Source: Tulasnella sp. 424 (Eukaryota > Basidiomycota > Agaricomycetes > Cantharellales > Tulasnellaceae). Taken from it: 64,000 nt of DNA. Every line of letters starts with the position of its first letter. Position 1 is the stretch's first letter. Below, one piece after another: positions 37,801 through 50,302 of this stretch. The stretch spans positions 372,001 through 436,000 of the forward strand of contig WSUB01000005.1 of the NCBI GenBank assembly GCA_019633425.1. The letters are read 5' to 3'. The notes under the pieces were generated by a model that saw nothing but the letters and a program-made list of their open reading frames with translations, was not told where the DNA came from and ran no database searches. Both the position numbers and the translations under genes were made by a program.

Positions 37801-39166
37801 CAGGATCCACGTTAACAGTCAGTGCCTAGAAACGATCATGAATGTTCCACACAGCGGTCGCACCATAAAAGCGGAGACAGAGTCGTTACGACGTTCGTAT
37901 TTGATCTCCCAGGGTCCGCGAGGATGACTCCTAAATCCTTCTTCGGTCTGGGCACCTTTCTCGTCTCGTGTGTCGTGCTGCCAGGAGCCGGGTCTCGGAT
38001 GAGGATCGTAGATAGTGGCGCGGTCATCAGCAACGAAACGCCCGAACTGTTCGATGACGCCGAATGCTTCTGTGAGTTCTCTGATCGTCTGAGTTCGCAA
38101 TGGAGAGAGTCAGTCGGATCTGGTCCGCCCGCTTCAAGTCTGGGCGTCATACCTCTTCTCGTCCCTCATTGAAGAGATTTTCCAGAGAAATCAACCGCCC
38201 ACCTCCTTGAAGAGGATCTCGGCGAGACCAGAGACTCGCATCAGCTTCAGGCTCCTGCTTCGCTTCTTCCCCTAGTGCGACATGGACGGTTCTAACGGGG
38301 CCTCGGTGAATTGTTGAACATTGCGTGACCAGTAACCCGTCGAAAACGCACCTGTCTCCACGATTCCTTCGCAGACGGACCCACTCTATCTTCTCTAGAT
38401 CCCTTAGTTCGTTTGGGTGACGTATAGAGAGGAGCAAGGAGCGGTGTGCTCTTGCAAGTTCACAGCGAAGGGTGTACCCGCAGAAATCTTGTCCATCAAA
38501 TATACCAATCGCCTTTTGAGCCTCTTCAGCGCTCTAGAGATAGGCCGACTAGGATTAGAATATTTTGTTCTATTGACGGAGGGATAGACGCGTCGCGGGG
38601 AGAACGGTCGCGTCGGCATCCCCCCGAGGGCGACCGGCACGACAAAACACCAGAAGTAGAAAACCACACACCTCCACTTGAATGAATGCGCATCGACTAT
38701 TGTTTCTCGGGTCCGGGACAAGTTTAACATGCTGGACTTGCGTGACACGCCTGAAGTGGCCGTTGAGGGAGACAATGAGGTCCAGGTCGCTGATATGTGG
38801 GGGAAGGCTGGAGGGAAAAGCGCCCGATCAAGTAGCGACGGTCTAGGTCAGAATTCCTACTTTGTCCTAGTCAACAAGAGGAAGCCCATACTTTCCGACA
38901 AAGATAGACGCGTCGTGAGGAGAGCTGAACGGCGACTGAAAGCTACTGGCAGTGGTGTCTGAATTGTTGGTCGCCTCTCGCTTTCTCGGAGGGGCGCGAG
39001 TTCTTGGGTCAAGATGGGGTTTGCGTATCTCATCTCCAAAAGCGGCAATCGTTGCTATCTGTGGAGGTGAGACTGGAATATCTGAATGGGATGAGATGGA
39101 GGAGGAGCGAGAGGAAGCAATGGCGAGATAACGATTCGGAAGGGGCTGTCTGGTCGAGGGGGCCAT
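34874..39166 (-). CDS. Large RNA-binding protein with three RRM-like domains
   Basis: Nine exons (39166-38892, 38807-38672, 38533-38153, 38088-37864, 37793-37366, 37309-36993, 36937-36870, 36807-35839, 35782-34874) encode 1235 aa. RRM1 spans two splices: RNP2 ASIFVGNLPPHISD (about 84-97), RNP1-like SRCAFIQVE, then AEEAQKAIGIFDG. A second RRM-like unit lies at about 265-350 (TIRELTEAFGVIEQFG, GPWEIKYERRNDSVSAFM). A third follows at about 560-630 (ERWDQERFVGVFRAYDG, AGSFAAHVEFDTEEQAKAAY). The remaining 620 residues are disordered: an acidic Asp run (36387-36434), Ser/Pro regions and a Gln/Pro/Tyr-rich tail. It probably binds mRNA in the cytoplasm or in granules; no named orthologue is recognised. 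It shares a 345-bp divergent promoter with the PAP2 gene. Confidence 0.85.
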
Positions 39167-39511
39167 CTCTGCGGTGCCTGTTGCGAACAACAGTGGGGAA
39201 TGGTCAGCAGGTGTATGGTTTCAGAAACCAGACTGTTCTGGAATGACTGACCAGCCTTCTGTTGGATAGCTAAGGACGGAGCAGGAAAGCTGGAGAGAAG
39301 AAATCCGCAATGGGACTTTGGTCGACTTTTCAACGGATTTAAAGGCGGTCTTTGCCCCGATTTCCCGGTCGCACGCTTCGCTGACGTCGTTCGAAAAATC
39401 CCCATCTCCCCTCTCAATCCTTAGACAGCTTCTCTTCATACTAGATCACGTCTAGAACTAGATATCTTAGAGAGAAAATTAATCAACACCAAGAGCCACG
39501 ACAGACACAAG
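39167..39511. promoter_or_regulatory. Shared divergent promoter region, 345 bp
   Basis: The RRM protein gene (minus) and the dolichyldiphosphatase-like gene (plus) start at its two ends. No clear TATA box is seen. On the minus strand CAACAG at about 39186-39181 could be the end of a 5' UTR intron just before the RRM gene ATG. Confidence 0.45.
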
Positions 39512-40275
39512 ATGAACAGACGCCCAGCTAGTCCAAAACCACCCCGTTCAAGCCTCGCATGGCGCGCAGCACTATACTTCTTGGATCACGTACGAAGCTA
39601 GTCCATTCTGAGGCCAGACCCAGTTAACCAAGACTTATTTCTACCCACAGACTCAGGAGGTGGTGACAGCTTTGACGGCCTGCACCATACTGTATACGCA
39701 TTTCTCACCGGGCGCTGTGTATTTCACGACTGGCGCAGTGGCCGTTTCACGCGTAGCCAAGGTACTCAAGCACATTTTTAGGAAGCCTCGGCCTGAAGGA
39801 TCTAGTGAGAAGTTAACATATGGGTATGGCATTGTACTTTCTGTTGCACCTTTTGCAAAGCTGATTCAACATTACGTCTCTGTCACAGCATGCCGAGCAC
39901 GCATAGCTCCGTCATCATCTACTACGCTACATATGTGTCTCTTGCGTCCCTCTTGCTTCAGCCTGAGTCTCCGTGGTCAGCGTTTCCTCAATACTTTGGT
40001 CCCCTCATTGTGGCCCCTTGGGCAGTGACAATTGCTATCTCCCGAATCTGGCTCGGTCACCACACGGCGGAGCAGGTGAAGTACCTCTCCATCGTGCGGG
40101 CAGTTCGATGGCTCTTACCTGAATCCCCTAATCTCATTAGGTCGCTGCTGGGTCAACTGTTGGTGTCGTTTTTGGCTGTGGATGGTTCTGGTGGTGGAAT
40201 CACGGGGCTGCAGAGCTGACTTCGCAACAACTGGACAAGGTTCTTCCGTACATACCCATTTTTGGATCTCGATGA
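39512..40275 (+). CDS. CAX4: Dolichyldiphosphatase-like PAP2 phosphatase (CAX4-like)
   Basis: Exons 39512-39589, 39651-39823, 39889-40075 and 40141-40275 encode 190 aa. The three PAP2 signature motifs are all present: K-x6-RP in KHIFRKPRP (about 66-74), MPSTHSS with the catalytic-site His, and SRIWLGHH with the nucleophilic His. Four hydrophobic segments surround them, ending with a Trp-rich helix (GCGWFWWWN). This is the pattern of the ER enzyme that hydrolyses dolichyl diphosphate to dolichyl phosphate on the lumenal side, recycling the lipid carrier of N-glycosylation. Another lipid phosphatase of the family is possible. The last splice uses a GTGAAG donor and rejoins HTAEQ to VAAGSTVG, a conserved run. 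The length (190) is slightly short for CAX4. Confidence 0.85.
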
Positions 40276-40494
40276 TACCAACTACAGCTTCTTCGACTTC
40301 TGTTCGCACTTCGCATTGTCGCGTGGGACGCCTTCAGGAGGAGGGAAATGTCGTCATAGACTAACAGACCCAAACAAATACCGGGATTCCAATCACGACG
40401 AGCGGAAGACTCGGCTGTCTCTAACCGCGCATTTCTTCCTCCATCTCTCCTCTGATCTCTCTCTCTTCGAGTCCCCCATCCTCACCGTCTTACA

Positions 40495-42684
40495 ATGCAG
40501 AGCTTGTTCTCAGGACTTGTCGCCGAGAAACCCCATGTAAGCAGTCAAATAACGGAATCTTCGACTCACCACCAGGGACTGATATCCGATTGCACCCGTC
40601 CTCGCAGTCATCAATAACGGACTGGGTGGAGATCCTGTCTTCTGAAAAGTATAAGGAGAATGATTACGACGGGTGCGGATGGCCAATCTTCGTAGCGGGT
40701 GCACTTTTCATCTTACAGCGATTGAACGGTTATCAGAATCCCTGAGATTGTGGATGCTATCAATCTACAACCTGAAGGCCCCACGGAAGCATCCCGCGCA
40801 ATTAGGAAGAAACTTAAATATGGGAACACGCACCGTCAGCTCAGGGCGCTAACTGTAAGAGCAGCCTTCATTCTTCCCATTCCAACCTTGTCCGACGTTG
40901 AATGTGTAAATAGATCCTCAAAGCCTTGGTCGAGAACTGCGGGACGAAGTTCCAGCGTATGAGCCCGCTTTCTCGCTGCGCAATTGCTCCTCACTAACGC
41001 CTCCCATAATAGTGACTTTTGCCGATGGCCCTCTCATCACCAGGATTAAGACCATGGCGTCTGACCCACTGACCGACGAGGTCGTCCGGAAGAAGCTCAT
41101 GTCGGTTCTTGCAGGCTGGCACAGGGAGTTCAAGGACAACCCAAAGATGGCTACTGTCGCTAGTCTATGGACTCAATGCGGAGGAGGAGTCAAGGTGAGA
41201 CCTCAAACTCTCTCCTGCCAATTGTCATGTTATTGACTCTTTGGGCTTGGCTGTTCAGCGTCGATCGGCCCCTCCACCACCTCAGGTTGATCACGATGCC
41301 GAGGCACGAAAGCGAGCGGAAGAAAAGGCTAAAGAGAAGGCGGCTAGAGAGGAGGAGAAACGTCGAGAGCGCGAGCGAAAGGAGAAAGAAAAAGCCGATG
41401 CCAAGAAGAAGTCAACCCAGCCCAAACCTCGACCATTCGACTTTGAAAAGGTACCCTTATTCAACTCTGAATACCGAGAATCGCTCATAACTAATCTCGA
41501 ACGCTCCCTACCTAACCACAGGAAAAGCCTAACATCATTAATTCCATCGCCACTGCCTCGCAGGCCGCCATCCAGCTCACTAACGCTCTCAAGGTAGCCT
41601 CACTAACAATGGTTAACTCACGCTCACATTACTAAAGTACGCCACCTTCTCTCCCTAAAGCTTGTTAACAGGGAAAAGGAAAGCATTGAGAGCAACACCA
41701 CCGTCCAGGAGGCCCTTACAAACGCAAAAGCTGCCCGTAAAGCCGTCATTCGATACATCCAGGTACGTCCCAGCATGAAAGGGGCAGTGGCGAGCGTGCT
41801 GATTTTGGTCGAACTCAGAGAGTTGAGAACGAAGAGCTGATCGGTACACTTCTCGATGTCAACGAGCGAATCATCACTTCGCTACAGCATTACGATCAGG
41901 TTTGCAGCCACCTATTGGCAAGCATGCAATGTGACCTGAATTTCTCGTTTCGCTTGTAGCTGCTCAAGTCCGCAGAACACGACTCGGACGAGGATGATGC
42001 AACTGCGAAGATGGCCGAGCTTTCACTCAAGCCGCCAGAAACCGAAATATCAAAGCTGCAAGGGAAGCAGCGGGCCGCTATCGAACGAGCGAACAGCCGG
42101 TCGAGCCTGAACGTCAACTCGGGTGGAGTTAGTAGACCTCCCGGAACGAGGACCGTCCATCCAGACCTTAGAGACGTTTCGTGGGGTACCTCTCAGGAGA
42201 ATACGTGGGTTCTTTCCCGTACTCAAAGCAGCTTAACTCTGACCTTGGTGCCTGCGACGATCAGGGGCCTACCACCACCGCTGCAACCCAGAGGTGCAGA
42301 CGAGGCTGACAGTTACCGCCAAGGTTCCCTCTCCGACTATAGCGACTACAGTTCCGATGAAGACCGGCCCCGGACATCAACCTCAACCGCAGCCACTTCA
42401 GCAGGCGCAGGTCCTTCCTATACTAGCAGAGGCTACGGCAACCTTATTGGCGACGAGGACGATCTAGTGTCAGGGGGAGATGCGAGAAAAGGATTATTGG
42501 ACCAGGGAGACGACGATCCGTTTGCAGATCCTTTCGCGGATGACGGAAGCAGGAGCGATCTCGGTACCCCGATGCTCGAGAAGAGGCAAATTGACGCTGA
42601 GCTGTAAGTAAGAAGTTAGGTAGTTAGCAGCTGCCTTCGCCTGGATTTTTTTTGTCTAACCGACACTCCTGTAGGAGACATTGA
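40495..42684 (+). CDS. LSB5: VHS/GAT protein, LSB5-like
   Basis: Exons 40495-40536, 40608-40672, 40737-40854, 40914-40956, 41013-41194, 41259-41450, 41522-41593, 41661-41762, 41819-41899, 41960-42603 and 42675-42684 give about 400 aa. The VHS domain (about 15-135) shows ITDWVEIL, AIRKKLKYGN, ALTILKALVENCG and LAGWHREF. A long charged coiled coil (Arg/Glu/Lys, 41290-41410) follows, then the GAT helices (IESNTTVQEALTNAKAARK, LLDVNERIITSL) and an acidic disordered tail with FADPFADD. Yeast Lsb5 links ubiquitin, Arf3 and the actin regulator Las17 at endocytic sites. Two points are open: 42205-42264 could be a further 60-nt in-frame intron, and the reading may stop at 42607 if the last GTAAGT donor is not used. 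It converges on DNMT5. Confidence 0.82.
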
Positions 42685-42802
42685 GCCTTAGAGCAGGACC
42701 TATTATTCCGGATACCTTCTACTGAATAAGATAATACGAATACATCAGAAACATTAAATCAGGGACAAACGTGCGCTAGAGAAGAAATCCAGGGTGATTG
42801 TG

Positions 42803-45800
42803 TTAAGACATCAGCATTGCGGTATCAGGATCGTCAAACTCGTCTCCATCTATATTTGTCGGCTCCGTGTCGTCGGCCTTTGCCATCTCGGTGTCCTCGT
42901 CGTCAGCGGTGTTGTTACCCATACTCAAAGACGCTACTACGGCGGAGACTTCGGCTGTCGAACTGACGGTGGACGGCGCCCTTGTGGAGGGGGACGTGGA
43001 CGGCGACGGGTCGTCCTCGGAGACTTTGGCAGCGGTTGAAGTAACCGGTTCCGTAAGATCTATCATTTCAACGGTCCGAGACTTGGTCGCGCTGGCCGCT
43101 TCATCCACTTCACGCTGATAGTTGCGTCCGCTGAACCGTTCGTAGACCTCGACGTCGATCGTATCTCGAGCGATGAACCTCCAGATATGGACAGGGCGAA
43201 CCTGACCGTACCGCCGGACACGACCGATGGCCTGAGTCTCAGTAGCCTTGAAATGCTCCTTGCTCTTTGCGAAGAGGGGTGACAGGAAAATGGCGTGGTT
43301 GGCGATGGTCAAGTTACTGGAAGATTGAGCGCATCAGCATCTGACCCCAGCGTTGTCAAACGAACACTTACGCGCCACTCGCACTCTCATCCTCTAGTGC
43401 TAGAACGAGGACCTTCTCTTTGGCTTCATCACTTTGGAAGTGCGAGAGCTTTTCGCTTTGCTGCATCGCGGTACCAGACAGCAGAAGGCAGCCGATCTTG
43501 TTTGCCTTAAGAGCCTCAAGAACCTTTTTCATCAGGTCTTCGTACTGAATGAAGAGGATCACCCGTTCATCTTTTGGAATGCGATTCCTGGCGAGATGGC
43601 TGTGAGTTTGAGTACAACTTTTGCTCGGGGAGAGCTTACTTTATGAGATCCACGACAACTTCAAGCTTCTTTCCGAAATGCCGACGAGCGTCCTTGATCT
43701 CGTCGTCGGTCCCGAGAGAGATGGCGGGCACGATGTTGAGTGCCTGGGCTGGAGCTTGGCAATCCGATGCTCCTGCTCGGACGCATTCTTCATTGATGGC
43801 GCAGGCTTTCACACAGTCCGAACAGCCCATATGCCCACAAGATGATAGCAGGGAGATCTCATCTCGAGGGACGGCCTTTCGACCGCACCGCGGGCAATCA
43901 ATTGTGAATTCAATGTGCTCCTTTTGAATATCACGGACTGCCTCGAAGTAGCGGTATGATCGTACGCGACCAATCAGCTCTCGCACGAGTTGTCGCAGGG
44001 CATGTGCGGTTTGTCGGTGTTCCCAGATGGCGTCGGCCTTGGCAGAGTCAGTCTTGCCCTTCTTACTACGAGGTTCTTCTTCACTTGGCGTTGCTGATTC
44101 CTCTGCGTCGTCGCCCTTTTTGCTCCTCGAACCACCAACGCTCCACGGAGTGCCACTTCGAGCCGCTTCATAGATCTCTCGGACGATTCGAGTTGCCTCA
44201 TGGTCTCCGACTCCCGAAGACTTCGTGACGCGGATCCATTCTTGATAATGGGTCTCCTGCTCGGTCTTTCCGACGACCTTCCGTTGTTTCTCCAATTTCA
44301 GCAGAGTTTTGTAGATGTCTTTTTGACAGCCTTCGAGCTCAGCCTTCCGGACTTTGACTACGTAGTCGCATGCTTTCATCGCGTTGTCTTCGCCGGATTG
44401 AACGTTGTCGTAGTAAGCGACACACTTGAGGAGGGCTTCCTCCGCAGACCTGCCAATCCAAGTAAGCAAAAGGCAGAAGAGGCGGCTTCACTGGACTTAC
44501 TTAGCCTCGCGCAGACTTTTCATGATTCGTTGGTCCCGATCGCTCTGGGTCTTCTTTCCGCGTTTGATCATCATGTCCTGAGCTCGGAGCGTGTGGTCAA
44601 GCTCTCGCTCCAAAGCGCGTTCGGCCGCAGGAAGCTGAATAAGCTCGATGTGCTCATGGAATATAATCTCATCGATCTCTGCAATGTTCTGAATGTGCCA
44701 CAGCTTAGTAGGGTAGCTAGCCATGGGGATAAGAACGAAAACACACCTGGCGGACATACTGATCCAGGAAACGTTGTCCGACTTCGTATCGATGCGCGTA
44801 CCAATCGACACTTCGGATTTCTCGGAAGGAATGGAATGCCTCGACCGCTAAAAACGAAAGTGTCAGCCTTGCAGAGGGAATTACATGCGAAATGACGTAC
44901 CAGTTCGTTCGCTTCCTCTTGTTGTTGGATTCTCATCTTCGTCATCGACGCCAAGGTGAATGCCAAGGAAGACAGCGATGGTCTTGAGGGATGCGAAGTC
45001 GTGAATAGGTGGTGTGCCGGACAGAATCCACCGGTGCTTTGACTCGAGCTTCGTAATGAGAGCATGGGCTTCATCTTTGAGATATGTATACTCGTCGACA
45101 ACCACGCGATTCCAATGGAACATCTCCAGGATGGGGCATTGCATTTCTTTCCACTCCTTCCTGACCGCCTTCGATTGGAGTTTCCACGGATCTTGTGAAG
45201 CAACGCTTGGTTTCTCCTTTGCCGGAGCCTTTGTCTTCTTCGCGGGCTTCTTGTCCTCCTCGCCATCAGACACAGCTGTGGACTTGCGCTTCTTGCTTGA
45301 CTGGGCCACTTCCTTCTTCGGGGGCTTAGAAGGCGCTTTCGGCTTTGCTTTCGGTTTGGCCTTTGCCTTTGCCTTTGAGGAGGAATCCGACTCTTCTTCA
45401 GATATTGTCTGAATGGATTCCTCAGACTCATCGGCAGAGAAAGACTCGTCACTGGAGACCTTGTCCATCTTGTAATCGTCCTCTTCCGCCTTCCGTTGCT
45501 TACGACCCGTCGATGCCTTCATGGAGACTTCCTCCTCCGCATCGGATTCGACGAGGCTGCGGCGGCTTGAACGCTTCCGAAGGGCAGGCTTCTCGTCATC
45601 CGAGTCGTCAATTTCGATCTCTTCAGTGCCTGGCGGTATAGCAGCCCTTCTATACTCGTGAGGAAGGTCGCTGGGCGAAACATCGATGTAGACGTCTAGC
45701 AGCTTTTGCTTCTCTCCTGGACGAATCGTGCCGAACCTATCGTCACTAGGCTTCGTCTTGGACTTGACTGCCGCCGAAGGTGCATTCTGATCTTCGCCCA

Positions 45801-48800
45801 GAGCGCGGGCCTCTGCCATTTCACGGAAAGCTCGTCCACGCAACCGTTTCGAAGGCGCAACAACTGGCGCCGCGTGAAGGGATGTATCTAAGGTAGTAGA
45901 AATAATTTGAGTAACAGGTGCTCTTTACGGTTCACATCGACATACCGATCTTATCTCCTTCAACGATTGCCTTCCAGACAGGTTCAGCACCGTCTTCCTG
46001 AAGTCGCTTTGCCTGAGCTCGGACTCCTTCGATTGTCTTGTCCAACCGCTCGCGGAAGTACCTTCCAAAGCTCCCAGGAAGGGCTCCCACTGCGCCGAAT
46101 GCAGCAAGGGTGGGAAGGTAAGTGTTGGAGCTGAAAAGATTCGAAGGCACGATCACAATATCGGCTTCGAGGAACTCTTCGATCGTCCGTTTCTTCAGCT
46201 GCATCGCCGTGTAGACAGCAACCACTGTCATCCTGTTCTTCTTGGTGAATTTCGAGACCTCGGACTCCCATTGTTTGACCAAATGAGCGGGGACGATGAC
46301 GAGGGTAGCTTGAGTAGGGATCAAGCCGCGAGTGACGGAACGCTTCGGCTCTTTCCACTCCTTCTCCAACGAGCAAGAAATCAGGCCAAGCGTGATGGCG
46401 GTCTTGCCGTATCCGACTTCGTCAGCCAGTACACCTCCCCGAACGCGGACGTTCCTTGTCGCCTTCGCTTCAGCTCTCCACCCAAGGGGCTCGATGATAG
46501 CTTCAAGGATCTCTTCCTCCTCGAATTCGGGTACGTCAACACGCTCCTGGGCAACCATCCAGGTCAAGGAACGGAGCTGTTCAGGTCGAAGTGGAATTCG
46601 GAAGCTCGGAGGACCCTTGTGCGGGGTATCGCGACGATTGCTCTTTAAGACGAATTTCGGCCGCTTGAGTTTGGCTGGTGGCATGTAGTCGGTGGTGATT
46701 CTGTATGAAGTATGGATAGGATTAGGGCGGTTCTCCGAAGGAAGTCGGGCGGTAACGCGGTGAGTTAAAGATGCAATGTTGATGCCGATGCGGACATGAC
46801 CAAAGCCCTCATCGTCCCGTCGAAGCTGGGTAACGAATGGACTTGGTCGATTCTTCAAGGCCAACTCGAAAATGCCAGCCTGCTCGGGGTCTTCTAGAGC
46901 CAAAGCCGACCTCTTTCCTCCGCCTTTGCCTCCTTTAGCCTTGGGATCCAAAACCCAGTGAAGCTCAGGGGGAGTTGGCGAGCAGGTTGAACAAGCATGC
47001 TCTCCACTGTCGACAGAGGTCTCCAGCCAGTCACCCTGGTTAGGAACCTCGCGGAGCCGTTCCGTCAAGAATGCGATTTCTTGGAAAGTTGTCCTCTCGT
47101 GGATTTGATCGACTTCTCTCCATTCGTCCTGCGGCCACAGAATGTCATCGGCGCCTGGAGGAAGACGAACTTTGCAGGTCAAGATCGCCTGCGCACTTTT
47201 GCAGTCGTCGGTGCCAACTTTGAACTTTAAGCTGGATGGTGGCGCGCCAAACGTGGCTTCGGCTGATGATGCGGTCTGGAAAAATGCAAGTCAGAATAAA
47301 CTTACGAACGTCGAATAAGAAAAATCGCACCTGGATCTTGACGGACGTCTCAGCAATCCATCGACACGGAACATGGCACTCGATGGACTCGGTCTTTTCA
47401 GTATCGCTCTGACGGTATCGCGTGTCGATGGAGGCGAAAATGGGTCGAGTTTCCCCGTAATCGTATCTACGGAAGCTGGACGAGAAAACGAACGGGTCTT
47501 CGTCATTTTCTCCCCACCTGGATGGATCGAGGAAGAAGAAAACTGGTGGTAAGGAATCATCTCTGCCCTCCTGAATGTGGAGAGATGCATTGGCAGCAGC
47601 GCATCCAGGCAACCAACGATACGTCCCCGCGATTTCGGTGTCCAAGTCTTGCTTATGCTTCTCGGGGACAGTGACCTCCAGTTTTGACCAGACTTTCTTG
47701 TTTTTCAGCTCCGGTTTTTGAAGCCCTAGGCGTGGCTCCCAACCGGGGACAAGCCCTTCCTCTTCGACATCAGGATCGCGGACACCCTTTATCTCGATAT
47801 TAAACGTTGTTGAGTGAGGGAGAGAGAATTCCCATTCTCCTTCGAAGAGTCCCTCGGAGATACGGAGCCGGGCAACAGGGCGGTCGAGCATCCGACGAAC
47901 TGGGCTGTTCATGGGTTCTGAAAGGTCTGGCTTGGCGTACAAACGCCATTCTGGCTGCTTTGGGTCCAGATGTAACTCGAGGAAGGCGACTGGTGAATGA
48001 TATACGGCGACCCAAATCGACTGCCGCTTCAGCGCGTGATAATGAAGCTCCACACCGACGGCTTTCGAGACAGCGTTCTTGTAGGACTCCCAACGCGAAG
48101 ATTTAATCTCCACTCCCGCTGATTTCTTCAGTGCATCCAACTTCTCTGCGGTGACTCCAACTAGTTCGACTCGCATCGGCAAGACTTCCTTGGCTTCTTT
48201 TTGGAAAGCGAGGGGTCGGATTCGGGGGTTTGCCTCAACGTCGATAACGGTATAGTTGTGCTCCGGTCGACCGCCGCATCGAGTGCAAGCGGTGTGCCCA
48301 CAGTCTTGGCAGAGCGTGAGCTCCGTAGTGGTCACCAGCGACCGTCCTTCGCATGCACAAAGGCGAGCACTTGCTTTAGCCTTCTCGAGAAGTTCCTTGA
48401 GAGGGACGTTGCGCATTGTGGCCAGATCCAAGTCCGAAATAGCCAGTTGGTCGAAGCCCGATACCAAGTCTTCGCCGGGAACTTGGTGCTTGTCGTCCGC
48501 TTCCATGTCTTCATCGGCTTCCTTGGGGATGTCGCGGCAAAGAAGCTCGCTACTAAGGAAGAGGGCAGTCACCATGGCAGTACCAACGACAGTCGACGAC
48601 ATGGCATTGCCCGCTAGGTCTGAGAGATTGTCCTCCGTCTCGCGAGTCAAGACCAGTTCGTCTACCGGCAGGCCCTGTAGACCCAACGCCTCAACACCCA
48701 GCATAGGACCACCGCGGAAGTTGAGGTAGGGAATCATGGTGGGAGTCATGCAAGGCGAGATTCCTGGTACGCTGCTCCCAATCTGACGGTCCACGTTCTG

Positions 48801-50302
48801 GGACAAGTTCCACAGGATACTGGGTTGGCAACATCAATACTAATTCTCGACGGGAGAGTCAAATGCACTTGCCTTTTGTAAGTGGAATCGTAGCCCTTTG
48901 CGGCCGCTCGCATGAACGAAATATCCATCAAGTCCCAAACTCGGTCGACTTGTGCGGAGGCCCAGTCAATCCAGGCGAAGTCTTGCATCTTCGCTGTGCC
49001 ATCTAAGTGGAAAAGCTGAGTTAATTTCATCTCTAATGATGAGATGGCAAGAGATGACTGACTTTCGCTCCAATTTGTCAACGGACGTCTGTTTCCTAGC
49101 TGCTCCTCGAGTCGTGCCCGAGCGTGACGGGCCTCACATTTCGCCCATTCCACCACCGTTTTCGCCCGTGAAGAATCTTCCTTAACGAGACGTTCGCGCC
49201 CAATTTGGATTCGAGGATCGTCGGCGGCGAGAAGGAAAGCGTCGTATGGGGCGGAACAGGGTCGTTGGAGGTCTTTGACAGTTTCGAGCCACTTCTGCGC
49301 CTTTCTCTCCCCTTTGGAACCCTGCTCACGAACTGCGAATAGGTACACCCTCATGCGAGTGTGTGGGATATAGTAGTTCTTGGTGTCGAATCTCGAGAAT
49401 GCCGTACTATACCCGGCTTTCTCGACATCTTTGGCGACCTTCGGCCAAGGGGCGCCGCAGACGTTCTCCAGGATCACGATAGTTGGCTGAGCGCGCTGTA
49501 CCCATCGCATCATCCCTCGAAAGGTCTCTCCGGATTCGCCCTTTGCTTCAAACTCTTGTTTCTGGTTGTTCAGGGTCGAATAATCGACGCAGGACGTCCC
49601 TGCGATGAGCATGTCAACATCGATCGGTACCGTGATCTTGGCGCCGTAAGCCGTGGTGCTGTAGGAGCCATCCTGATCAGTAAAGCTCCGAACCGCACCA
49701 CAGGGTAGGTTCACTTACGCTTCCTCGTTCCCCAGTTCCGTGACATCACGGAAGAGCAGCGGAGGTTTGAAGTTCCTTTCGATATAGGCTTGCTTCCAGG
49801 GTACGATCTCGCACGAAAAGACGTGCTCGAACCGGAGATCGACGCCATGATCTTTCTTGAGTGCACGTGTGATGAGTCCAAGGGCGAGTAAAGGGCTCTC
49901 TGTGCCCGAGCACATGGTTGCGACGCGTAGTTTTCTGCCCTGGAACGCTTTGGCGAACGCGACAAAGTCAGGGATACGTTCGACGAGGTCGGCAAAGATG
50001 GATGGGATGTCGGTTAAAGGTGGGAGGTCGGATTGGTCAGGTCGCCCGGTTTTCTTCTTCTTGGTGCCAGCAGTGGCTGTAACGTTGTCGCCCTCCATTT
50101 CCTCGTCCTCGTCCTCGTCCTCTTCTTCCTCTTCGTCTGGTCCTTCATCCTCAGTAGTGGTTCGAGACGCATCGGCTTTCTTCTTGTTTGTGGATGAGCC
50201 GCCTTTAAAGCCAAACTTACCAAGGGTGCTCTGCCCAGCGCCGGATTTGGGTTTGCTGGAGGAACCCTTGCTAGATTTTGATGATGAGGCTGCAGGCGCC
50301 AT
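42803..50302 (-). CDS. DNMT5: DNMT5-type cytosine methyltransferase with RING and SNF2 helicase
   Basis: Eleven exons (50302-49719, 49658-49063, 49002-48873, 48819-47331, 47275-45946, 45887-44901, 44847-44747, 44688-44501, 44449-43640, 43587-43372, 43316-42803) encode 2314 aa. The methyltransferase occupies about 125-515: motif I CSGTES (131-136), motif IV GTSCVDYS with catalytic Cys218, ILENVCG, TRMRVYLF, and motif X GNAMSSTVVG. A zinc/RING-like cluster (CACEG to CTRCGGRPEH) is at about 591-623. The SNF2 ATPase starts with ADEVGYGKT (Lys1224) and VVVDEYTYL (1641), carries a RING (CPRCGRK to GCSDC, about 1987-2015), and ends with ETQAIGRVRRYGQ (about 2170). DNMT5 enzymes use ATP hydrolysis to maintain CG methylation on hemimethylated DNA, as in Cryptococcus. 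There is no chromodomain before the methyltransferase. Intron 3 is GC-AG. Confidence 0.93.

Noticed and set aside
44571..45452. Long minus-strand open frame rich in Arg/Ser
   Set aside because: It is an alternative frame of the Lys/Ala/Ser-rich DNMT5 exon; the neighbouring frame carries the conserved SNF2 motifs.
48201..48729. Plus-strand open frames of 138 and 157 codons
   Set aside because: They are antisense to the DNMT5 RING-like exon and show no family pattern.
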